Made by a program: the position numbers and the translations under genes. From Heterocephalus glaber (Eukaryota > Chordata > Mammalia > Rodentia > Bathyergidae), in assembly GCF_000247695.1 (NCBI RefSeq), contig NW_004624843.1:5782977-5846976 (forward strand): a DNA stretch of 64,000 nucleotides. Direction: 5' to 3'. Shown piece by piece: positions 55,800 through 64,000 of this stretch. Under the pieces are notes generated by a model, which saw nothing but the letters and a program-made list of their open reading frames with translations, was not told the DNA's origin and ran no database searches. Every line of letters starts with the position of its first letter. The stretch's first letter is position 1.

Positions 55800-57660
55800 C
55801 ATCTTGGTGGCTATTTCATTCTTTATTCTTAAGAAAGAAGGGAAAAGGAAATCTGATCAGTTTCTCTGCCAAAATGGTTAATATTTTCCTAGGGTTTTTC
55901 CTGATAGTCACGTCAACCATCTCAGAGCTCATCGCCTCCTGTAAACATCAGCACCCCATTTCATGTCCTGTGGGGATCCTAACACAGGACGGAAACATCG
56001 GGAATCTATCTCCGGAACTCGGCCTGCTGTATGTGAGAGCCCAGCACCGTGGCAGCCTGCAGACTCCTTGGTCACAGGGCTTGTGTGAACTGCTATCTCC
56101 TTTGGCCCCGAGCTGCCTCTGCTCAGAGGCCTGAGTCACCTCGCTGGCTGAGATACCAGCAGGCAGCTTGAGCTGCAGCCTGATGTCCCCCCCTCACAGG
56201 GGACTCAGCCAGACATCGGCTTGGCCCAGCGCCACAGTCAGAGTTCCCATGCCTGAGTCTGAGGCAGCTGGCCTGGCTAAGAAGTTGACTGAGCTGCTGT
56301 AGACCTGCTTGATCCAGACGTGAGCGTATCTCAAGCTTTAAGGATGGAAAGATAGCAAGACCTTTATATTCCCAGGGCTGGGGATTTAGCTCAGTGGCGC
56401 CATGCCTGCCTCAAGCATAAGGTCCTGAGTTTGATCCCTGGTACTAGGAGATCCAAACTGTATTCCCTAGGCCATTTCCCAATATGGTACAATAACCTGA
56501 GTTCAAGGACTTGTCCTGAAAGTGTCCACTGCCCTTCATCACGTGTCATAAAGCTCTTGCATCATCCACAGCAGGCAGTAGGGGATTTTGTGTGGGCCCT
56601 GGGGTGACAAGACAGAGGCCTCCCTGGTCCCCCAGAGAAGATTGGCTGGGAAACGCCCGAGTGACTTCACAGCTATGAGCACAACTTCCTGTGATGGGAC
56701 ATCCGGAAGTGGTCTGGGGGCACCAGGAGAAGAGCAGCGTGGTGTGCCAGCCCTGCTGCGAACACCTGCTTTGACACAGACCGCAGACATCTGTGTTGAG
56801 GGGCCTTGCACAGTAATGAACTGAGCTGTAGCTCAAGTCTAACGATTGGAATTACATCCCAGTTCGTAAAAGGGGAAAGCCTCACAGTGGGGCAGGAGGG
56901 CCTCATTGGGTCCTGCCTGAGCCGCCGGTGGGCACCATCCTGCTCTGCAAGTCCTCAGCTCCGCCTGCCACCGCAGGCCCAGCTGGGCCCCTGACTCGAT
57001 GCCCTACGCTGCCTTCTGTGTCCCACAGGGATAAGGCCATGCTTGATAGAAATCACGAATTGTCACTCAGTAAACTGAATTTTGGGTAAAGTGGAATATA
57101 CTGCAACTGTGAAGGTTAAATGGAAGGGCCCAGGTGCGGGGGTTACATGCTACCCCCATGACACTGCTCCACAGAACGACTCTTAGCTGCCTCACTTGAG
57201 CCAAATTCGATTCTCCAGCGTGGGAGCCCTGGCTCTCACTGCAGATCTCTGCTGCTTTCCCTCTTTGCCTCTGACCCTTCCTGGTCTGTTTGTTCCAGAA
57301 GTTTCTCCCATACTCTGCTTGTTTTGACAGTTCCTGCCCCTCAGACCTGTCCAAGGGCCACGCTGACCTTGTAATCCACGGTTGACTGGAAGGCACAGTG
57401 AGAACCTCCAGGTGAGGACAGATAAACAGTTCCGCAGCAACTCCCATGTACCCGCCCCTGTGTGCCCCCAGAGTATTTTAAAGCCACTAAGCCTCTTACT
57501 GAACATCCCCGCCTGCACTGCCAACTGCCACCCTGCAGCCACAGCTGAGTTGAGGGGTCAGAGATGAGAAACGGACCTCATCTTGCTGCAGGCAATTCCA
57601 GAGGTCGCCATGGCCATGAGCCTGGCCACGGCCAGTGCTTTTCAGACTTTGTAGAGCAGT
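55800..57660. other. Intergenic between ATG16L1 and SAG, first part
   Basis: An ID-like SINE lies at 56,375-56,450. Apart from that, no gene or recognised repeat was seen. Confidence 0.5.
56375..56450 (+). mobile_element. ID-like SINE
   Basis: gggctggggatttagctcag to gatccctggtacta, without a long A tail. Confidence 0.85.
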
Positions 57661-57682
57661 AAACTTCATAAAGAAACGGAAC

Positions 57683-57835
57683 CGAGTATGGTGGCACAAG
57701 CCTGTGATCCCAGCACTTAGGAGGCTAAGGCGGGAGGATCAACATGAGTTCGAAGTCAGCCTGGGCTACATAGTGAGTTTGAGGCCAGCCTGAACTACAC
57801 AGCGAGATTCTGTCTCAAAAAAAAAAAAAAAATCT
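57683..57835 (+). mobile_element. B1-type SINE with internal duplication
   Basis: gagtatggtggcacaagcct through gattctgtctcaaaaaaaa. Confidence 0.95.
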
Positions 57836-58072
57836 AGGGGAAAGTTGCTAACTTTTTTGTTCTTAGGAGCTGCACTGTGACATATTTATGGGTAAAATAT
57901 GATGTCTATATTTACTTGCAAATGGATAAAAAGGAAAAAGCAGAGTTGGACACAGACAGTAGAATGTTACTGTGGAACCTTGGGATTGATCGAGTGGGTG
58001 TTGATTGTATTTTCTTCTTCCAACTTTTCCCTGTGTTCTAAAATTTCATAATCTAGAATGCAGAACTAATGA

Positions 58073-58157
58073 GGGGCCAGAGACTTAGCTCAGTGGCACT
58101 GTGTGTGCCTGGCAAGCACAAGGTCCTGAGTTCAATTCCTAGTACTGGGGGAAAAAA
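58073..58157 (+). mobile_element. ID-like SINE
   Basis: ggggccagagacttagctca to attcctagtactggggg. Confidence 0.85.
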
Positions 58158-58159
58158 CC

Positions 58160-59290
58160 CATAATGACAAGGCAGATCTGTGTTTGCCAGGAGTGGAGGG
58201 TCAGTGGGGAGGTTGGCAGACACGGTGCTGGGAGCCTTTGAGGGTAAAGAGCTGTTGAGTCTGGACCATAGTGGGCAGCGTGGCTGGGTACCACCGCCAG
58301 GCTTGTTAGGCTGTACACTGAGAGTGGGAAGCTGTGTGGGGTCTACAGTCTGTCTCAGTAAAGATGGGGGAAGACCATCTTAATGCCAGAAAAACTGAGA
58401 ACCTCATAGTCTTAGAACAAGGCCCAATCCTTCATTTTGATACATTTGATTTTTAGAAAAAAACTCATGAGTGTCCTTATTTTTTTCATTAAAATGCATG
58501 GTGTCCACACAGCAGCAGCCAGGGAGGAGGGACCGGGTTCCAGGAGCACCGTTGGCGGCAGACAGGGCCCAGCCCGCAGCCGGGGGTCTGCAGCCTCTCT
58601 GATAGGGAGATTAAAGAAGAGCCCTAGTCATTTCTCTTCCTCTTACCTTTGTACTCCCACAGGAGAAATTAGATTTCAAACTTCTATTTTTAGGTTTCTG
58701 TTACAGGAGCAGTAATGATCATTGGAGAAAATGTGAAAATTACAAACAAGAAAAAAAATATTTACACATTTACAATCTAACGCCTCCACCACAGATTACA
58801 CCATGCTCAGTTAGGCATGTAAGCACACGTGTACTTGTGCATGTGTGCATGTGCACGTGTGTATACATACACCCATAGTCTGTGTGTTTGTCACGTGTCA
58901 CACTACACACACCATCAAACAACCTTCTGTGTTCAGGCATAACATCTACCTTTCTATTCCAGTAATTTTCATCTTACCATATTCAGATTTCCCCAGTATC
59001 CTAGATGCCTTTTGCCCCACTGAGTGTCCAGCCTGAGACTGCATGCTACATCTGAACCTTGAGTCCCTTGAGTGTCTTAATCTAGCACATCCCCTTTGAG
59101 GGCAATGACTTACGCAAGACACCAGCGACTTTCTGGATTGGCCTGGCAGGTCCCGTGTAGTGTTATTTGCCTTGTTGCTCTATTCTCGAGAAGTGATATC
59201 TAAAGGCTCCAAGGGGGCACATCACACATGTGGGGTGGCAAGTGCTCTGCCACCGAGCTACGTCCTCAGCCTGACACCTCCCAGGTGGCC
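58160..59290. other. Intergenic, mostly unrecognised
   Basis: A short GT/CA-rich patch (about 58,825-58,870) and no gene-like signal. Confidence 0.45.
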
Positions 59291-59299
59291 AACACCAGT

Positions 59300-59383
59300 G
59301 CCGGGGATTTAGCTCAGTGTTTCTGCTGCCTGCCTCGCAAGCACAAGGTCCTGAGTTCAATCCCCAGTACCAAAAAAAAAAAG
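59300..59383 (+). mobile_element. ID-like SINE
   Basis: gccggggatttagctcagtg to ccagtaccaaaaaaaaaaa; aacaccag words flank it. Confidence 0.95.
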
Positions 59384-60014
59384 AACACCAGATGGCCAAC
59401 ATATTGATGTTGCTGAGGTTGACCATTGGATCTGCAGTGTGCCTCATGCTGAGCCTGTGATCCGTATGCTTCACTCTGGTGCTACTGGGACAGCCATTCC
59501 CCAATCATCTCCTCACCTCGCTGTCTAACAGTTTTAACACCAGAGAATAATCCTGTGTTGTAAAATGTCCCATTATTCAGGTATGGTAAGGCCAACCGAT
59601 CAAGAGATAATTGCCATTGTAAAGACAGTTTGTCACAGTTCCTTAGAGGAGGGACATGAGAGCCACACACAGCCACACCGGAAGCACCAGGGGTGGTGAG
59701 GAGGTGAGAGAGAAACATGGCAAGAGTATTCTGGGGCTTTTATGGGAAGGAACAGGCGAGGCAGGGTAAGCTGTCTCAGGGTCGGCCAGGTGGGATGGTT
59801 CCGTGGCTCTAGAGTGTGGGAGGTCTTGATGCCTGGCCCTGCTGAGGTCAGGTCGGGACAATAGTGGCCTGGAACATGACAGCCTGATGAAGTGGATTGG
59901 GGCCATACTGCAAAGACCAGCTCTTTTCTAGGAGTTGGCTAGCCCTAGGAGGGGAGGTCTCTCCAGTCCTACAGAGCCCCAATTGTCAACGCATCAAAAA
60001 TATAGAAACTTCTG

Positions 60015-60185
60015 GCCACAGCGGTGCACACCTGTAATCGCAGGTTTGTGGGAGGCTGAGGCAGGAGAAGCACTTGGCCGAAATAGCAAGACCTTGTCTC
60101 AGGGCCAGGGATGTAGCTCAGTGGCGCTGTGCCTGCCTGCCAAGTGCAAGGTCCTGTGATTCCAGGTACCAAAAAAATAATATTA
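60015..60185 (+). mobile_element. B1 fragment joined to ID-like SINE
   Basis: A shortened B1 (ccacagcggtgcacacctgt to gaccttgtctcag) runs straight into an ID-like unit (gggccagggatgtagctcag). Confidence 0.85.
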
Positions 60186-60189
60186 ATTT

Positions 60190-61790
60190 TTTTTAAAAAG
60201 GCCTGCATCAGAAAAATGGAAGGGTAGGGCAGGAATACAAAGGGCCTAGAGGGGTATGAAGTAGAGAGGGGAGAGAGACTGAAGAAGGGAGCAAAAGGGA
60301 GTACAGCCAATGAGCTGGCAATGCTCCAAGAAGTCTGCCTAAACCTGACAGTGGTGGGACTTCCCACTCGAGGGTGACAGGTGGTGGCCATGGAGGTCGC
60401 TCTGCTGTGCATAGAGAAGGACCTGGAAGGCAGGATGGATGTCATGAGATGGGGAGAGCCCTGAGGGTCCAGAGAAGCCCGGGTGTCGGTGTGGACTCAG
60501 GAGGTGTCCCTGGGGCTGGGAAGACATAGGCAGAGACGTCCCGGGGGAACAACAGAGGATCCCAGCGTAACCAGCGGCGTTGGGTAGAAGAGAGGGATGG
60601 CCCAGCTTGGCTTGTGCAACGCTGGGTGCACCCGAGGTTGCCATTTCTCCTTGACCTTTTTGTTTACATAATGCTTGCTGAATTTAATCAAGTTTGTCGT
60701 TGCACTTGAAAAATCCCATCTTGATGATGCTGAGGAGCAAAGGGATAAGCAGTCTATTTCCAGAACCCAAAGAGGCTTAGGATAAAAGTAGCTTTCATTT
60801 ACTGTTGTTCTTCCCACTGCATCTTCCCGAGCGAGCCGGGATGGCCCAGGCATCGGCCCGGCTCTCAGCTAATGCCTAGAACTGCTGAAACTGCCAGTCC
60901 CCCATCTCAGCACTAATCCACTTTCCACTCTGCTCTGTAAATGGGATTTGGCCTCTAGACACTGAGACCTGGAAGCATCCTCTCCAGATCCCCTACAAAT
61001 TCCCTACACGAGCCAACCAGGGGCCTCGAGCGTGCCTCTGTGGGGTCATTGGCGTCAACAGCCTCTGGCACAGAGCAGGGCTGGCTGCTTATGATCGAGG
61101 GCATAGGGACGCCCTCTGGACTCTTCTGGCACCCTGTCCAGCTGGGGACAGTTTACAAGGTATGAGACCGCCACAACCCAAGCCTTCTCAGAAACCCAGG
61201 GCCGGAGTTGGGGAAGCAAGGATGGGCACTGTCATGTAAGCAGATGGTCCCAGTACTGCCCACCTCTGTGCTCTCGAGAGCACTTTGCTGAGAGCATTTA
61301 ATTCAAGGTCACTGAGATGCCCCTTAACTGTCCATGAAGCTAAGTAGAGGGAACAGATGTTGTTGGAAAAGAAAGCGCTGCTTAGTAGGATCTGCAGGGT
61401 GGAGCTTTGGAGGTTTTCATGGCTTCTTGAAAACTGTGAAGTGGTTATATTGTGGGCTTTAGGAACTTCTGATTTATTTGGCGTAAGACCTGGTCATAAC
61501 AGAATTTGTTTTCGGCCTAAGTGGATGACACCAAAGGTTAACCAGAGTAACAAAACCTTCTTATTGGATTGTCACCAGATTGCCTGGTGAGGTTCACTAA
61601 GAAATGGTTGAGACTTAACAAGAAAACTAAAACAGTTAAAATACAAACAAAACAACGATCTTATTTTCTCAAACATGCATGTTGGCGCAGATAGAATAAA
61701 ATGTCCAATGGATGCACTGCATTATGCAAGCGGGTTTTATGCCTGGAATATTCTTGACTTTATGCTTAGGATTGTTTCACCTCTTCCCAG
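60190..61790 (+). promoter_or_regulatory. SAG: SAG upstream region (probable promoter and first non-coding exon)
   Basis: In human the first SAG exon is non-coding, so promoter and exon 1 should lie upstream of 61,791. CRX-type words (ctaatcc at 60,913-60,919, ggattg near 61,769) are present but short. I cannot place the exon or start site from the sequence alone. Confidence 0.3.
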
Positions 61791-61912
61791 CCCTCTGAGC
61801 CCTGACATAGATCTCAAGGTGGAAGAACTTGCCAGGGACAGACAGCATGGCGGCCAGCACGAGGTCCAATAAGTCACATGTCATTTTCAAGAAGATCTCC
61901 CGGGACAAATCA
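61791..61912 (+). other. SAG: SAG exon 2 (5' UTR plus first codons)
   Basis: A pyrimidine tract and AG (cacctcttcccag, ending 61,790) precede about 56 bases of leader and the ATG at 61,847. This fits the internal exon that holds the SAG start codon in other mammals. The 5' edge is inferred from the acceptor. Confidence 0.65.
61847..61912 (+). CDS. SAG: SAG (S-arrestin), first coding exon, gene continues past the window
   Basis: 22 codons end at donor TCA|GTAAGT with the conserved HVIFKKISRDKS block. S-arrestin binds light-activated phosphorylated rhodopsin in rods and stops transducin signalling; this block forms the first strand of the N-terminal arrestin domain. The N-terminus is three residues shorter than human, as in mouse. 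The start ATG has the context cagcATGG. Only this exon is in the window. Spacing from ATG16L1 (about 6 kb) and the shared strand match human gene order. Confidence 0.93.
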
Positions 61913-62191
61913 GTAAGTGATACAGAAGTGAGTGGTTTGGTGGAAATTGTAAAAATAATAATAAGTGGAGTCTTTTCAAGTATAGACAGGATCCATATTA
62001 AAAGCCTATAAGATGCTGGGAATCTCTGTTTTCTACCTCTACCTGCAATGGAAGATCAATGAGACAGAAAGGAGTGAGTTGCAGAAATAGAACTTCTCTT
62101 CACCCTCTGGAGACTCGCGTGCTGTGGCCCTCAATTTTCTCCTAATGTCTCCGTCCCCACGTCCTCGCCCCAGCTTTACTTCTTTTCCTTT

Positions 62192-62270
62192 TTTTTTGGT
62201 ACTGGGGATGGAACTTGGGTCCTTGCGCTTTCGAGGCAGGCAGCGAAACCGCTGAGCTAAATCCCCAGCC
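62192..62270 (-). mobile_element. ID-like SINE
   Basis: Minus unit between two copies of tttacttcttttcct, a perfect target-site duplication. Confidence 0.95.
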
Positions 62271-62814
62271 CTTTACTTCTTTTCCTAGCCACCCTTGAAC
62301 CCGTGACCTGTTTTGTCAATACTGGTGACCTCCTTGGCCCTCTGTCCATCCGGCCCCTGCCTGGTAAAAGCCTAGATGTTGCCTGGATCTACCCCAGCAG
62401 CATGTATCGCCCCTTGGCTCATCTTCAGGACCACTGGATAAGGGAACAGGGCCAGTCTGCTCCTGTTCCACCACTCCACACTGTGTCTTACAGCTACCAT
62501 GAATCTTTCAAAGATTCCCCTTCAAGCATTCCCATCTGGTGATGTAGTGAACATACCAGAATAATAGCTGATTTACTGAGTGCTTGCAGGGTGCCAGCGT
62601 CATTAAATGAGATCCAAATTCTATTGTGAAAACTGGAATCTTCATTAGGATCTAGAATTAGAAAAGGCCCAGCTTCAAGGATTCTGACTTGCATGGGCTG
62701 AGTACTCTCAGTTCCAGAAGTTTAGAAACCTCCTTTCTTATCTCAGCAATGTCCATCATTCTTCTCAACTTCTGATCTCTCCAGTTCTAGTCAAAAACCA
62801 GAAACTTTGCTTGT

Positions 62815-62908
62815 AAAGGATCCTCCACTCATGAGACTGAGGCAGGAGGATCACTGTAAGTTCGAGGCCAGCCTGCACTACATAGTGAGTCCCTGTCTCA
62901 AAAAACAA
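62815..62908 (+). mobile_element. B1-type SINE, 5'-truncated
   Basis: Starts near ctcatgagactgaggcagga and ends gtccctgtctcaaaaaac. Confidence 0.85.
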
Positions 62909-62915
62909 AAAAAGC

Positions 62916-63010
62916 GGGGCCTGGGATTTAACTCAGTGGTTTCGCTGCCTGCTGTGCAAGCACAAGGACCTGTGTTCAATCCCCAGTACCAAAAACAAAC
63001 AAACAAAAAG
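62916..63010 (+). mobile_element. ID-like SINE
   Basis: ggggcctgggatttaactca to ccagtaccaaaaacaaac. Confidence 0.95.
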
Positions 63011-63021
63011 AAACATTCTTT

Positions 63022-63107
63022 AGGGGCCACGAGGTAGCTCAAGGCTGCCTTGCTTGCCTGGCAAACACAAGGTCCTGAGTTTGACTCCCGGTACCAGAAA
63101 AAAAAAG
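63022..63107 (+). mobile_element. ID-like SINE
   Basis: ggggccacgaggtagctcaa to cccggtaccagaaaaaa; gaaacattcttt occurs before and after. Confidence 0.9.
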
Positions 63108-63479
63108 AGAAAGAAACATTCTTTGGATGTTTTTGGTGAGGCAAGAACTTCAGCTGTCTCCTGATGTGTCATTTTTGTTTCTCCTCCTTTACCATCTGAC
63201 GATTCTGGGCTGCTGGCTGCTCCTGCTGGCTCATTCTCTCACTGACACCTGATGCGAGTGGCCGGCTGGGTGGCTTGTGGGTGCCCATGAGCTTCATGGC
63301 GTGGCAGAGCTCACCGAGGGGCTGGGCACCCAGCCTCTGTGGGCGAAGCCTCCTTGCTCCGCTTGAAGCCTTCTTCAGGGCCCACAGTCTAGCTTGGCAC
63401 ATCCCGTGCAAGTAATATATGCCATTTCAAACTTCCTATTCGCCACATTGAAAAAGCAAGAAGAAACAAGGGGGATGCA

Positions 63480-63975
63480 CTTTAATATTATCTTTTATTT
63501 AACCCAGTATATCCAAAAACCTCATTTCAAACTGTAAACCTTATAAAAATTCATAGCGCCACTTGCTTCTTCTGCTGAGCGGTTGGAGTGCGTGTGTGGT
63601 GTGCTTGCCTTCAGAGTGTGTCCCCGGGGTGCCCAGCAGTGCCAGTCTGGCCCCCAGCATGCCAGGCAGTGTGTCTTTAGCTTGTGCCCTGGCTGACGGC
63701 TGAGCCCATGGCGGCCCGACAGGAACTCTTAGGTCTTTCTGCGCCATGCATGCCCTCTGCCTGGCCTTTCGTCTTCTGCGGGGCAACATCCTCATTTTCA
63801 TCGAAGGCTCTGATTCTGCGGGGTGATAGTTTGGGTGCCCTTCCGTCCATTCTCCAGTCTCCTTCCCTACTGTGTCTCTCCTGCCCGCCCGCATTTTCTC
63901 TCAACTTTGGCAGAAAATGAGTGCTACTTTTCCCTGTCATTCTCCCTCTTCCGACAGTCCCCACACCCAAACCTA
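63480..63975 (-). pseudogene. Possible processed-gene remnant, unidentified
   Basis: Read on the minus strand, two overlapping frames stay open for about 100 codons each and are rich in R, K, P and E. They are followed by an AATAAA word (about 63,496-63,501 on the + strand reads tttatt). This looks like a decayed retrocopy with a frameshift, but I cannot name a parent gene. There is no poly-A tract after the signal. It could also be chance. Confidence 0.25.
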
Positions 63976-64000
63976 AAAAGACATCCTTTTAAAAATTTTT

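Larger units (their letters stand above)
61913..64000 (+). other. SAG: SAG intron after the first coding exon
   Basis: No sequence resembling the next arrestin exon was found up to 64,000. It contains SINEs at 62,192, 62,815, 62,916 and 63,023. Confidence 0.7.

Overview
The window is mammalian nuclear DNA, almost certainly from a rodent that is not a mouse or rat. The evidence is a spliced autophagy gene with GT-AG introns, dense B1-type (7SL-derived) SINEs that often carry the internal duplication of rodent B1, B1-ID dimers, and many tRNA-derived ID-like SINEs. The lineage cannot be fixed by eye; a beaver/kangaroo-rat-like or squirrel-like rodent would fit. The order ATG16L1 then SAG, both on the + strand, matches human 2q37.

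Layout. Positions 1-21,850 are intergenic: a probable minus-strand LINE-1 5' end (1-1,000), a decayed endogenous retrovirus with leader, gag-like and reverse-transcriptase remnants (about 4,900-8,780), two further LTR-like elements (11,335-11,947 and 13,789-14,355, the latter with a tRNA-Thr primer-binding site), and many SINEs and MIRs. A CpG-rich promoter lies at 21,900-22,420. ATG16L1 fills 22,255-54,745 as 18 coding exons that join without any break into a 608-codon frame; its 3' UTR ends near 55,790. Two introns carry composite small Cajal-body RNAs: SCARNA5 (U87) in intron 9 and SCARNA6 (U88) in intron 12. Both were identified from C/D boxes, terminal stems and guide sequences against spliceosomal snRNAs. 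From 55,800 to 61,790 the DNA is intergenic and SINE-rich. At 61,847-61,912 lies the first coding exon of SAG (S-arrestin); the rest of the window is its following intron, and SAG continues beyond the end.

How the parts work together. ATG16L1 partners ATG5-ATG12 to direct LC3/GABARAP lipidation in autophagy. Its introns also deliver guide RNAs predicted to modify U5 nucleotide U41 (both RNAs) and U4 nucleotide A65 (SCARNA5). SAG is an unrelated photoreceptor gene that is only a neighbour. The most notable coding observation is in exon 9: the human caspase motif and Thr300 (the Crohn-associated T300A site) are replaced by a one-residue-longer segment with alanine at the Thr300 position.
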